A stretch of 64,000 bases of DNA from the NCBI RefSeq assembly GCF_025698545.1, contig NC_068569.1:23064001-23128000 (forward strand). Reading direction: 5' to 3'. Position numbers and translations under genes: made by a program. Below are positions 23,528-36,249 of the stretch, piece after piece (position 1 is the first letter of the stretch; each line of letters begins with the position of its first letter). This DNA is from Gossypium raimondii (taxonomy: Eukaryota > Streptophyta > Magnoliopsida > Malvales > Malvaceae). A model generated the notes under the pieces. The model did not search any database, had not been told where the DNA came from, and saw nothing but the letters and a program-made list of their open reading frames with translations.

Positions 23528-26500
23528 CTCCTCCTTTCTATTTTTAATGGATACACCAAGATTTCTCCTTAATGCTTTAAACTTTGCCTTGGGTAAAACT
23601 TTAATCAAAATATCTGCAAGTTGGTCTTCTTAGGTGCAATGGATCAACTTAACTCATTTTCTGTTTCAGCTTCTTGAACAAAATGATACTTGATTTAATG
23701 TGCTTGGTTTGTCCATAGAAAACTGGAATTTTTGCCATTGACACAACTAATTGATTATCACACCTGATTTTTACTATTTTATTTTGAGTCAGGCCCAAAT
23801 CTTTTAACAATTTCCTCAACTAGATTGCTTGATTTACAGTGACTGCAACTGCAATAAATTTTGCTTCTGCAGTTGAATGTGTCATAATTTCTTTATTTTT
23901 AGAGTACCATGCAAATGCACCTGAACCAAGCATAAATAAATAGCTTGAAGTGATTTTCATATCATCACAGGATCCAACCCAATAATTGTCTATATAGCCC
24001 AACAATTTCACTTCAACTAACTTTTAGAATAAACAACAAAATCAATTATCCCTTTAATGTATCTCAACACTCTTTTTCCAATTCTGAGGCGAGCTTCACT
24101 TAGATAATGCATAAATCTGGAAATAAGATTGACATCAAACATTATGTTTGGTCTAGTTGCTATCAAACACAACAAGCAACCAATTAGGTTTCTATAATTG
24201 GTTTCATCAACCATGGCAGAGCCAACATCTTTGTTGAGCTTCTCATTTTAATCAAATAGGGTGTTAACAATTTTGCAATTCTCTATGTTGAATTTTTTTA
24301 GCACTTGCTTGGCATAGTTTTGTTGAGAAATGAAAGTTCCTTGCTTGAATTTAGAAATCCTGATTCCAAGGAAGTAGGACACCTTTATCAAAATTTTCAT
24401 TTCTAATACTTTCATCATTTGATCTTTGAATTGTTGCACCAATTTATAGTTGCTCCATGTCACTAATAAGTCATCAACATACAAAGAGACAACCAACAAG
24501 TCATTTTTATCAGTAGTTTTGGCATACAATGTAGCTTCACTAAGACTTTTCTTGAATCCCAAACTCAACAAAATGATTATCAATTCTAGAATATTAAGCT
24601 CTTCTAGCTTGTTTCATTCCATACAAGGTCTTCTTTAGTAGACAAACTTTGTCTTCATTCCCTTTAGCGACAATGTTGGGAAATGTGCCCATATTGTAGT
24701 AAACATGTAACTGTTTTCTATATATTTGAACGATGAATAAATAGATAAAGTTAATTTCACATTTCACTATTATATCTTTTGTGTTTCTATGTTTCATGTT
24801 TTGCATACATAGCGAAATTATGACAAGCAAATATTAGCTCATTAATTGTTTAAGTTCAAATTGATGATAAGTGGCACTATAAGAACGTTTATATTGCAAG
24901 AAAGACAACTTACTTCAATAGACAATCTAAACAAGTTTGTAATCTCGTAAAAGAATCAAAATGAGCATTCGATTCAAATACATAGAAGGATTATTATGTC
25001 ATCTATAATTGAAATTAGGGAAATGGCTAGTCTTGACTATCGGAGCAGTTGACTCAACAGGTAGAGACATAGATGTATTCATTGAAAGAATGATACATTG
25101 GTTTGAACACAAGTTGAATTAATTTTGAATCCGTTTGTGAATTGATTCACTTGTAACGTTCATGGTGTGACTTACCTAAATTGTGAGTTAGTCACTGACT
25201 GTGAATATGTAACTCATGTGCTTTGATATAAGTGGAGGCTTATGCTCTAAAGATGATCTAGCCGATAGTCGGTATGTTGGATACATGACTTGTGCATAAC
25301 ATGACTCTACTAGCAATAATGGAATTTATAGCTTGATTAAAGAGTTAACGATATCCTCTCATTGGCATTGTGTGGATTGATAAATATAGAACGTGGCCAC
25401 AGGTTGCTTGTTTTCTAACGAGCAACTTATCATAGTCATTAGTTGACAGTAACTATATTAATTATTAAGAAGACACAATGGTGACAATGAGATAAAATTG
25501 GATTGCATTGAGTGAATGAATTTAACTAAATGGAATCAAGGATATCATATGATGGTAACACACACATGACAAGGTCATTGGACAAAACAGTTGGATGAAT
25601 TGCTTTCATAAAGAGTATATAATAATGAGGTTTCAATTATGATGCTTCTTGTGGACTCACTCCATGATTACGTAAATTGTGAATTATCAGAATGATACTT
25701 CTAGACATAATTGTAATTACTCGAGCCTAATTGTATATGTTCGGCTAGTCCCTCTACTAGCTCAACAAAAGCTCGATCGGACTACATTTGAATCAGAAGA
25801 AAATTCTATGACCTCTGGAAATAATTTAGTTGAGTCTATTTATTCGATATAGAATTAAAATAGGTGATAATGTGAATTGTTCAATTAGAAAATTTGATTA
25901 AAGATTTTTCTTAAAAGATTAATATGGAAAATCTCAGTGATTTTTTAGAAAATTAATTTTAATTAAGGAAAAATTAATTAATTAAAATAATATGATATTT
26001 TTGGAAATTAATTTTCAAGTCAAATAATTGGCCCAATGGGTAATTGAACTAGAAAATTGGACCCGAGATCGAAAATTAAACCCGAGAACCAAAACCTGAG
26101 ACAAAAATCCAAAAACTAGTTGAACCGAACCCTACGTATGAAACTGGGTTGATGGTCCAATCGGTGGCTAGATTAGACCGGTTGGACCGTCACTAGCCTG
26201 GATCAAACTGGGAACAGTTGAACCAGCTAGGCCCATTCGGGCAAAATGACGACGATTCGAGGTGTCGGGGGAGTCACACTGAAGATGGAAATCTGATGGC
26301 CAGTGGATGGTCAGCGGCGGCAGTTCTTCGATGGTAGAGCAATGGGAAAATTAGACTCCTAGTAGGACTCTACCGGATAACTTGATTTCAAATTAATTTT
26401 TCCAAAGATAATATTGTTTTAATGAATTTAATATTAAATTTAATTTAATATTTGTTTAGATATTAATATGAGATATTAAATCTAATTTAATATTTATCTA

Positions 26501-27113
26501 GATAATATTATTAATTTAATATTTATGTAATTAATTCTAACTCTTGTTGATCTCTCTCTAAATTCTCCTTATATAAAGAAAGTCTGGTCAATATTCTCAC
26601 ACACTTGAATTCAAGAAAAGTTGTAGAGAGGAAAATATCTGAAGAAATTATTCCAGGAAATTTTTAGAGATAATTTTTATTTACAACTTAACTTTAGAAG
26701 TTTAAAAAAAATTGCAAAATTACCCTACTGATCATTTTGTGAAAAAAATTACTGATTCGAAGTGAGTCCACACTCTACAAACGTGAGCTTGAGGATAGCG
26801 GAGAAAACCACATGATCGAAGCGTTTATCCTAGACAAATAAAAAAGGTACGAATTTTGATTAAGTGTTTATTACTTTAGATAACATAATCAAGTTCTTGT
26901 TTTGAAAAAAAATTAAAACTTTGGTTTTCCCTTAAACCTATTTTCCGCTACGTTTTCCAAACTCAATCCTCCAATGGACAAAACCTTTAGGTTGTTCAAT
27001 ATATATCACCTACTGAAGATAACCATTCAAAAATATTGGTTTAACATCATGTTGAAACATTTCCCAACTTTTCTATGCTGTTAAAGGTAATAACAGTCTT
27101 ATTGTGTCTAAAC
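23528..27113 (-). mobile_element. Ty1/copia pol remnant (RT and RNase H), interrupted by a solo LTR
   Basis: On the - strand, the RT starts near 27113 with DTIRLL- and QHDVK-like motifs, an in-frame stop and YIEQPKGF. It is broken by a 2.3-kb insertion (24674-26976) and resumes with KGNEDKVCLLKKTLYGMKQA. Next come the catalytic YVDDLLVT (about 24470-24500), GCLLCLIATRPNIMFDV and WVGSCDDMKITSSY with AWYSKNKEIMTHSTAEAKF of RNase H, ending near 23560. Gag, protease and integrase are absent. Several stops and frameshifts make it defunct. The intact reading across the insertion shows that the insertion came later. Confidence 0.88.
24674..26976 (+). mobile_element. Solo LTR (2.3 kb) nested in the copia RT
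   Basis: It is flanked by the 5-bp direct repeat GACAA (24669-24673 and 26977-26981), and the host copia reading frame joins exactly across it. It begins TGTTGGGAAATG and ends CCTCCAATG. An inverted CCAACA end would be expected, so the last bases seem mutated. No coding sequence is present. The middle ('agacaacttact', 'gttcatggtgtgacttacct') is related to the LTR family at 27.1, 31.5 and 55.2 kb. Confidence 0.85.
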
Positions 27114-30100
27114 TGTTACGAACTAGTGTCTCAGTGTAGTATATTTGTCAATTTATACTTGTAATTTTTCGGACAGATTGATTTAAATAAAATTTAATTA
27201 TAGATTAATAACATGTGTATCTGGCCTCAATGGTTTTTGCACGCAAAGTAAAATGTACGCAAATATTGATTCATATTGATCAACTAATTTTAACTAATAT
27301 TAAGTTGCATTATGTAGTCGATTCATAATGCGAAAAGACAACTGACATTAGTAGGTAATCAAAATAGTTCATAGACTAATCAAAACCAAACAAAATGATT
27401 GAAAGACTATTATGCCATCTATCAAGTCCAATTGGGGAGATACATTATCTTAGACATCAAAGCGGATGACTCTTGGAAGATAGAGACATAAATGTCATTG
27501 TTTGGACTGATAATACATCGGAGAGGACCCAAGTTGAATTTTATTCTAGATCTGTTTATAAATTTATTCACTTGTGACGTTCATAGTGTGACATACCTTA
27601 ATCCTGAGTGAATGATGGAAAATGTGGGTGTGACTCATATATTTTGCTATAAATGAAAGCCTAAGTTCAAATAAATAAGGAACCAAAAGTTGGTACGTTG
27701 GGTATACGACTTCTGCATGATGTATCATCATTTCATAACTATGAAATTCATAGCCCAATAAATGGTAATGATATCTTCTCACTGACATTACATGATTAAT
27801 GAAAAATGAATATGACTATGGGTGTTATAAGACAAATGATTTAATTACCATGTGTTAGTAATTGACTTTTTCATATCGAAAGATGTAATGAAAACCATGA
27901 GATAAAATCTGATTATATTGGGAGAACGAATTTTATCCCAATGATATTAATGATATCTTATTAGGGTAACACACTTATGACAAGGTTATTGGATAAACAC
28001 TTAATAAAGTAACTTTCATAATAATAAGGAGAGTTCTATCATGGTACTATAGTAGAATGATTTCATGATTAAATAAGTTGTAATTAATAAATGAAGAGTC
28101 AAAACTTAATTACAAATTATTTGAGCCCTAATTATATATGTCTATCGGTCCTTCCGCTTGTAATATCTCGAAAATTACTACTGTAATACCCCGAAAATTA
28201 CTACAGTAAGAAAGTAGGTATCCCTGATATAGTAAAATAAAGAAATAAAGTGACAAAAAGGGAAATTTTGAGTTATGGCAACATTGGAAAATATATTATG
28301 ATATATTAATTCAAGAAATGATTAAATCGCAAAAGTGAGAAAAGTTTTGTTGATCAATAGTAAATACTCAAAATTTGAAGGGGTAAAGTGTAAATATGAA
28401 AAATTTGAAGGACCAATAGTGCAAATATTTTAAGGGTGGAATAATCTAGAAACTAAGGAAAATGGATGAATTAGGACCAAATTGAAAAGGTGAAGAATTT
28501 TGAGGGACTAAATCGTAATTTTACCAAATTAAGTGATGACTCAAGGATGAAATTTTTAAAGATTATAAAGGGCAAAATGGTCAATTAGAAGAGAGAAATC
28601 TAGAAGGCAATGATGATGTTGGTGATATTTTATATTAATTAATTAAATAAATATTAGTTTATTAATATTTTAATGAGATATTTTATTATTTTATTATTAT
28701 TGTATTTAATATATAAGGAGAGAAAGATGAAGAATTATCATCATCTTTCCCCTGCACCAACATGAGAAGAAGAAGAAAGAAAGAAAGTTTTCTTTTCTTT
28801 TTCAAATTATCACCATTTTCACTTAGAAATCAAACGAATTTCCATATCTATCAAGAGAGAGAGATAATAAGGAGACTATGGGGAGCTAAAATATCAAGTT
28901 AAAATAACAAGAGAAAGATAAAATATCAAGTTAAAATAAACGAGTTTCCATATCTATCAAGAGAGAAAGATAACAAGGAGACTATGGAGAGCTAAAATAT
29001 CAAGTTAGATTCAAGAAATAGAAGCTGGAGGAGAGAGAAAATCAAGTTAAAGTTTGAAACTAATAGGACAATGTAAGAACATCAAGATTTTAATATATTT
29101 TTAAGTTTGAAATTATTGAAAAGCATGGAAATGATGTTATAGTAGAGTTTTCTTATATAAGGTCTTATGTTCTTGAAATATTAGTGAAGGGAAATAAGTG
29201 AGAGTGATGAGAAATATTATAGAGAAAGGGAATAAGGGATTTATAAACTTAGTAATCAACATCTTGCACTAAAATAGTTTTAGACAGCAGCAGTAGGTTA
29301 ACTTTGAAAAATCACCATAAATCGTGGAAATCGAATAAGAGGATGAAAAAAATATGGAATTAAAGCTTATTAAGTCTAGTTTCTCATAGAAGAAATTCTG
29401 TAAGTAATGAAATTGTAAATCATGAGATATAATAAATTTTGTGAGACAATGTCAGAATGAATTCGAGTTCCCCTGCTCTGAATTTGGAAAATCATTAAAA
29501 ATTGTATAAAAATAATTGTGGGTTAGAATTTAGATGTTTAAAATTATTAATGAGCCTGTTTTCAATAGAAACAAACGGGAACATCATCTGAATCCCGTAC
29601 GATAAGATAATTAATTTTTAGTGAAGAAGGGTCGAAACTGTCAGACAGCAGAACATGAATGACTTTAAAGAATAAAATGTACTTATTGGCTAAACCATAA
29701 ATTCTAAAAATTTTATGGTAAGAAGATATGTGATTCTAGTTTCATAAAAAATTAGCGGATCTTAATTTTAAGTTTCGTAGCTCAAGATATAAATAATTTA
29801 GTGACTATGACTCAAGTGGACATCTTTGAATGAACATATAAATAAATAGTGAAATTATAGATAATGTTACATATAAGCATGTTATATACATTAAGGATGT
29901 GGAATGGAGAGGAGGAGGAGGAGGAAAATATATGATTATTCAACTAGCATGATTTTTCATTAAAATGGCTAATTTGCATGTTTTAGGTTTAGGGACTAAA
30001 TTGAATAAAAGTAAAATTTTAAGGGTAAATTTGTAAAAATGTCAAAAAGTGACTAAATTGCATGAAATGAATTTTTTATTATTTAAATTAATAAATTGAA

Positions 30101-31470
30101 TGAAATATTAATTTAGATCAAGATTGGGTGGAAATTGAGAAAATAGAAAATTACAAAATATCCCTGAATTTTGGTATTTCTGCAATTTAGCCTGGTAAGT
30201 TCGTATGAACTATGAGTATTATATAAATATGTGCTTTATTATTAGAATTAAATTATTATTGGTAATATGTATAATTATTAGATGCATTGAAATGATTATC
30301 GAAAGCTCGATTGAGTTGGAGGCTTGTCGGAGATATATCACACTATCCATTGGTTCTATCGGTAATTTTGGATGATTTGATTCTGATTATAATGGCATGT
30401 ATAAGTTAAATTGGCCAACGTTATCTCATTAATGTTTTGATTTTGATTGGTTATAACTATGAATGCTTGATGAAATAAAATGTCTGTAAATTAATTTGTA
30501 AACTCCGGTAATACTCTATAACCCTATTCTGGTGATGGATACTGGTTAGGGGTGTTACGCCGCTAGCCTAAGATAACCCGAAATGAATTGCATATAGAAC
30601 CGATAAACTACGGAACGAATGAAAACGATAAGTAAGAGAAATATATCACATGTATCACTATCCATAGTGAATGCATTTTCTCGCTAAGTACAAAAGATGA
30701 CTTAGAATTTAATTTAATTTCTTCAAATTATTATTTAATTGACTGTAATTAAATTATTGAAGTCTCAAGTGAGAATTAAATTAATTAGTCATCATAGATT
30801 TGTTGAATAAGACAATTAAATTAATTTTCTCATGAATTATAATATGGTAATGTTGTCATGACTTTTATGGAATCGAATTGAATTTAGAAATTAATTTATT
30901 TAAATTAATTAAATAATATTTTGGGTAATAAAAATAACTATTGGGTTGGATAAATTACAAGTGTTAGATAAAAATTTGGATAACACATATAATTATACTT
31001 AATACATGAAAGGCCCAAATAGGCTCAAAAGTTTGGATAACACATATAATTATACTCAACACAAATCTTAGTATTTTCTAGGACATGTCGTTGCCCTCTT
31101 GTTCTACTTCAAGTGGAACTTGTGTTTTCTATTAAAATATTACTATTTAATTAGACATTATTCAAATAGAACTTTAGTACCGTTTCTCTAAGAACTATGA
31201 GTCTATTAACACACACAACTTTGAGAGCATTGATATTCTGTTGAAAACTAGCGACAATTGATTTTAAAGAATAAATTCTATTCTCCGAGAAACTAGTAAT
31301 AGTTTCTGGTTTATAGATAGAATTAACTTTCCTACTAAAAGTTCAAGAAAATTTTTCATTTTGTGCACTTGATTTGATTTGTTTGAGCTCATACTCAAAG
31401 CAATTTGGGGTTTGAGGATAACTATGTGGTGTGCAACATACCCACTGTAACACTAAGTGTGTCGTCCACT
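27114..31470 (+). mobile_element. LTR-family copy B, + orientation, split by a solo LTR
   Basis: It starts at TGTTACGAAC, directly abutting the truncated copia RT, and continues to 28158. It resumes after a 2.4-kb insertion at 30565 and runs to about 31.06 kb with clear similarity to the inverted copy at 31.48-32.94 kb. A tail without inverted counterpart reaches about 31.47 kb. Landmarks shared by the family are 'ctcaatggtttttgcac', 'attaagttgca', 'tccaattgggga', 'gcggatgactc' and 'gttcatagtgtgacatacc'. It is non-coding and the 3' boundary is approximate. Confidence 0.7.
28159..30559 (+). mobile_element. Gypsy-type solo LTR (2.4 kb)
   Basis: The 5-bp target-site duplication CCGCT flanks it (28154-28158 and 30560-30564). 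It begins TGTAATATCTCG and ends GGTGTTACG, so the final CA is mutated to CG. The first 23 bp are tandemly duplicated (second start TGTAATACCCCG at 28182). An internal ~106-bp direct repeat with 'tttccatatctatcaagaga' starts near 28836 and 28942. There are no coding frames. Confidence 0.88.
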
Positions 31471-31479
31471 GCTTTATTA

Positions 31480-32937
31480 ATGTGCTCATTAGATCATTAC
31501 TTATATTAGGTACAATTGTATGTGCAATCCAGTTTTAATTAAAATAAGGTCATATAATTATCCAACCCACTAATTAGTTTTCTATTCCCAAAATATTATT
31601 TTATTCAATTAAATTATTTTCTTAACCCAATTTTAATTTATTCAAAGTCATAATGGCTTTACCGTATTAAAATTCATGAATAAATAAATTTAATCATCTT
31701 ATTCTCAAAATTCTATTGGCTACTAATTCTCACTTTAAACTCAATTATTTGATTACAATCAATTAAATAATAATTTAAATAAATTAAATTAATATCTAAT
31801 TCGTCTCTCGTTCCATTCGAGAAAATGCATTTACTACTAATAGTAATATATGCTATATATTTATCTTTCGTTGTTTTCATTTGTTCATCATATCGTTCTA
31901 AATACAATTCATATAAGGTTGTATCAAACTAGCATAGGAACTTATTGGATATATATAAATAAGGCTTAAATGATTTAAAATTAAGTTTCGAATCTTCATT
32001 TATTAATTACATTTAGTCATGGAGTTAATCCACTAAAAGTATCAAGATTGAACTCCCCACTATATACTATTACAAAAGCAACTTATATTTTCGCTTTTCC
32101 AATGATCTTGTCATTCGTGTGCTACTCTTATAGGATATCCTTAATTTTTTTGGATTAGATCCATTGACCAAATATGATCATATTTTATCTCATGGCCACC
32201 ATTGCATCTTTCTATGATGAAAAAGATTATTACTAACAAATAGTAATAACAATCATTTGTCCCTGACGAATGGCCTGTGGCCATGTTCCTTTTCTATAAT
32301 CCGTGCAATGCTAGTGAGAGGATATAATTACTCTTTAATTGAGCTATGAATTCCACTATTGTAAATGAATTTATGTCACACTTAAGTTGTATACTCAACA
32401 TACTAACTCCAACTCTCACATCAGCTGAGCTGAGGCTTTCAATATATCAAAGTATATGAGTAACATACGTATTGATAGTCACTAACTCGGGATTGAGGTA
32501 AACTACACTATAAATGTCAGAAGTGAATTTATCCATAAATGAATTCAAAATTAATTCAACTTGGATCTTGTCCGATGTATTACAATCTATACAATCACAC
32601 ATATGTCCATCTTTCTAGGAGTCATCCGCTATAATACTTAAAACAAGATATCTCCCTAATTGGACTTAATAGACAACATAATAGTCTCCTGAATCAATTA
32701 CCTACTAATATAAGTTGTCTTCCCGCATCATAATTCGACCCTGTGATGCAACTTAATATTAATTAAACCTTAAGTAATCAGTGACTGTGTGTTAATATTT
32801 GCTTTTTGTGCAAAAACCAATGAGGACATAGTACGAAAGATAATAATTTAATTATGAAATTTTATTAATCAATTTGTTCTAAAAGTTACAAGCATATATG
32901 ATAAAATAACTACACTAAAGATACAAATTCTAATACA
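31480..32937 (-). mobile_element. LTR-family copy D, inverted relative to copy B
   Basis: On the - strand it starts TGTATTAGAATTTG at 32937 and follows the landmarks of copy B in the same order: 'ctcattggtttttgcac', 'attaagttgcat', 'gcggatgactcc', 'ccaagttgaatt', 'aatgcattttctcg', 'gggttggataa'. Together B and D form an inverted repeat with arms of about 1.4 kb (excluding the nested solo LTR) around a ~0.4-kb spacer. Confidence 0.8.
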
Positions 32938-33029
32938 AATACCACCCATGGACCCTCAAAATGTACCTTTGTACAATTTTCCATTGATCTGAGTTTCACC
33001 ATATAATATTTATTCTCTATAGATCCATT

Positions 33030-33418
33030 AATTAAATCCAAAATGCGTAGATTTTGTTCGATAAAGTATTAAACCCAATTTTTTGATCAAACAATTTTGT
33101 GATTACAATTTTTGACGTACTTTCCTCCACTAATTGATGAATTCTATCTGAGAAAATAATACTACAAATCCTGTCAAGATTCATAACACCGCGGCCTTCC
33201 AAAAGCTGTACATCATCATCACCCTTTAGTGGCTCAACTTGTGGTTTATTACCTGAACAATAATTCAATAGCTTGTCACAAAAGGATGTTAGCTCCCTCA
33301 CCAGTGATTCTATATGTACCAGTCATTCTTGGAAGATCATCCCCCCTTTTTGAATCTTCTTGATGGTTCTACCACCATTGTATCCATTGGTTGATTGACT
33401 TTGGTTATCACACGACAT
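33030..33418 (-). pseudogene. Retrotransposon gag-like fragment
   Basis: The - strand reads MSCDNQSQSTNGYNGG at 33418, a stop, then a 89-residue open stretch (33301 to 33032) with LLEGRG, LDRICSIIFSDRIHQLVEEST and LSNKIYAFWI. The spacing resembles the copia gag (UBN2) pattern of a helical region, a '(A/C)(S/L)I..(L/I)..' stretch and 'LSNK(L/I)Y'. The match is weak. It lies just upstream, in - orientation, of LTR copy D, so it may be the remains of that element's interior. Confidence 0.45.
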
Positions 33419-33816
33419 AGAGAAAAAGAAGAAAAAAAAAAACCCTTAGCGAACAACTTGTTTTCATAATTAGTTGTATCTGTTTAACTATATAAAGAAA
33501 TGATTGCATGGATACTTGAAGAAATTGAAAGTAAAAATTTAACAATTAAGAGAAAGAAACATTTAATGGACATAAATTATGATTATAAATGTGCTTTTAT
33601 CATGATATAATAAATTTTATGATCATCAATTGTAATGAATCAATATTTAAATCCCTCCCAATTATAGGTATTGTCAAGTTGGAATCCGATCAAATTATAT
33701 CAAACATTCCATATCTACCTAATGTCAACAGAACTTATGATTATGACATTGACTTTTTAGAAATTGGTCAAACGTTGGAAGTTTAAATTATACATATATT
33801 TATAAAAACATTTCGA

Positions 33817-33852
33817 ACTTGTCGTCCAGCGGTTAGGATCCCGGCAACGGAA
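33817..33852 (+). pseudogene. tRNA-Glu pseudogene with its middle deleted
   Basis: 'TTGTCGTCCAGCGGTTAGGAT' (split here as TTGTCGTCCAGC + GGTTAGGAT) matches the start and D-arm of plant tRNA-Glu. It is joined directly to CCCGGCAACGGAA, the T-arm 3' strand and acceptor end. The anticodon arm, variable loop and half the T-arm (about 38 nt) are missing. The 5' acceptor strand is also altered, so no functional tRNA can form. Confidence 0.7.
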
Positions 33853-33859
33853 CTTTTGT

Positions 33860-35319
33860 TTTTTCTTCATTTTATGGGTAAGTGAGTATTGAGATCCAAG
33901 AACTACGATGCCGCCCTGCTTAAATGTTATAGGCTCCGGCCTGCGAGCCATCCATTATTTAAGCCCAAAAAGGCGGTAGATTTTGCTTTTGGGCAAAAGA
34001 CCCAACCTCGCTACCCAATGTTTTAATGTTATCTTTGTTTATTATTTATGGTTACTACAATCACTAAATATTTTGTTGTAAGATAATTAGAGATTAGGAT
34101 GATTTAATTATCAAATAAAATCATTATTTTCCACATGAAATGTATAGTCGGCTAATTTAAAGTCTAATACAGAAATTATAGAAATCGGAGATGCAATTTT
34201 CAAAGGCCACAAATTTACTAACCTACATTATCATACCTAACTTTTTGGATTTTCTTCGATTATCTTAATACATAAAATCATTTAGTGTCAAATTAAAATT
34301 CATACTTCATACTATAAATTTAATTAATGACTTGATAATTCCACATCCAACAGTTTTTCTAGCAATCCAAAAATTCTTATTCATTAACAATAAAACTCTC
34401 AAATCAAAATCAACAAATCGAAACCCTAAAGATAGAGAGCTGCCTAAAAGCCAAATCTTGCTTCAAAGTCCAAAAGCTCTTTCTTCTCTCCCATTTCCTT
34501 TTTTCTTTTTCATTTTAACTATGTTAAGAAGAAATGGATGAGATGTTATTTTAAAACTTTTACTATTTACACTTACACTTAAACTCATAACTTGTAATTT
34601 ATTCACACCAAAGCTCCTTGAAATTTTCGATATTTGTCTCGTGCCACATTGGCTCAAAAGTTTTTTTTATATATATATAATAAGCTCTTTTTTTCTTTTT
34701 AAACGTTAACAAGTCTAACTTTGATCACCAAAAAGATGCTGCTGCTCTTTATATGCTGATTGTAGCCTCGTATTGCATAAGGCCATGCATCTAGAAATTA
34801 AAGCTTCCACCTCCCATAACCCATCACCCTGAGAAAACTCCACCTTTGTTGTTTGGGTGTTGGGACGGATCTTACCATTAAAAATAAATACAACAAATAC
34901 GAACTTGACTATTTTGCTTGCGACTGTGGAATAAAAATGTATATATGATACAGGTGGTAGGAGTAATTATTTATTTGTTTAATTTTAGTGTGATATAATT
35001 ATAATTTGTGTTAATGTGTCGGATACGGCTTAAGGTAGAATTTTAGGAAGTGAGATGATTTTCATACACTGACTGCTCACCTAATATTCAAGACGTTTTC
35101 GAACACAACTTTTCACTAAAGCATCTTACGTAGCTTTCAGAGTGTATATAAACTATAAACTTGATATCACCTCTTAGCTTTCAGAGTGTATAAAATTTAC
35201 ATAAACTTGATAATCATCTCCTGGATTTGGTCAGTTTTATAATTTATAGCCGGCCCTTTCTTCGATTATATAATCCTCTTCGACCCTGAAATTTTGACGA
35301 CTTCGTAAGCAAACTTCTA
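33860..35319. other. Intergenic DNA upstream of the OVATE gene
   Basis: No gene is recognised. An inverted pair GCCCAAAA / TTTTGGGC lies near 33965-33995. A TATA-like 'attatataat' at about 35265 sits 50 bp before the next start codon and could be its core promoter. Confidence 0.5.
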
Positions 35320-36249
35320 ATGGCTAAACGTTGTTTCAAGCTTAAATTTTCTTGTATTATACCATATTTTCAATTCTGTCGATCAAAGAAACCTCCCAAG
35401 TCGCCGGAGACTTCTGTTTCGTTCCTATCTACGGTGAATCCTAAAGCATCTGACGTTGGATATTCGGACCTGAGCTTCCCTGCGCCGCCGCCGTCGACGC
35501 CGGACTACTCTTTCGTCAAACGCCATTTGTCACCCAAGGTAGCTTCAGTTGACTGCGGGTGCCGAGCAGCAAGATCATGCAGAAGTCGATATTCAACCAC
35601 TCCAGATGTTAGCTTTGAGTCAACTCAATTGCAGGTAATGGCCAAAGCTCATAATTCTAAGCTTCAATGGAGAACTTATGAAGCGTCGGTTTCTGGTAAG
35701 AGCAACGGGAAATACAAGGTCAATAGGAAGGAAAAGAAGAAGGCGAAAATGGCGACTGTTTCGTCAACTGACAGTGGATGCTTCAGTTTCAGTAGCGAAT
35801 TAGGTGAGGAGACTGAAACCCTAATTTCTAATTCGAGAAGCTTCTCTGATGATTCATCTTTTGAGTTGGATCAATCAATGGCTGATGATGAAGACTCTCC
35901 CATGGAAATCAAAATCAAGAACAAGAAGAAGATGAAGAGATTAAGGTCAAAGAAACACAAAGGATTGTCAACAGAGAATAAAAATCCCCCACGGAGAGGT
36001 TCAATAGAATCGCCGAGGACGGCGGAAGAGAAGGTGGCGGAGAGCGTTGTGGTGGTGAAGAAATCGGAAGATCCATATGAAGACTTCAAGAGGTCGATGC
36101 TGGAGATGATAATGGAGAAACAGATGTTTGAAGCGAAAGAACTGGAGCAGCTTTTGCAGTGTTTTCTTTCATTGAATTCGAAGGAATATCATGGAATCAT
36201 AGTGGAGGCTTTCACTGAGATTTGGGAAGCATTATTCTGTGAGAAATAA
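35320..36249 (+). CDS. OFP: OVATE family protein (transcriptional repressor), single exon
   Basis: 309 aa, intronless. Ovate family proteins repress transcription and shape organs, often with TALE homeodomain partners and TRM proteins. The C-terminal OVATE domain (about residues 250-308) is clear: SEDPYEDFKRSMLEMI, then EKQMFEAKELEQLLQCFLSL, then EYHGIIVEAFTEIWEALF. The N-terminus starts MAKRCFKLKF and has the proline-rich FPAPPPSTPDYSF, followed by a CGCRAARSCRSR-type basic cysteine stretch. Basic lysine runs (KKKKMKRLRSKKHKG-like, about residues 203-216) could act as a nuclear signal. The layout resembles the OFP6/7/8 group, but I cannot assign a number. No frame defects were seen. Confidence 0.93.
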   Translation: MAKRCFKLKFSCIIPYFQFCRSKKPPKSPETSVSFLSTVNPKASDVGYSDLSFPAPPPSTPDYSFVKRHLSPKVASVDCGCRAARSCRSRYSTTPDVSFESTQLQVMAKAHNSKLQWRTYEASVSGKSNGKYKVNRKEKKKAKMATVSSTDSGCFSFSSELGEETETLISNSRSFSDDSSFELDQSMADDEDSPMEIKIKNKKKMKRLRSKKHKGLSTENKNPPRRGSIESPRTAEEKVAESVVVVKKSEDPYEDFKRSMLEMIMEKQMFEAKELEQLLQCFLSLNSKEYHGIIVEAFTEIWEALFCEK

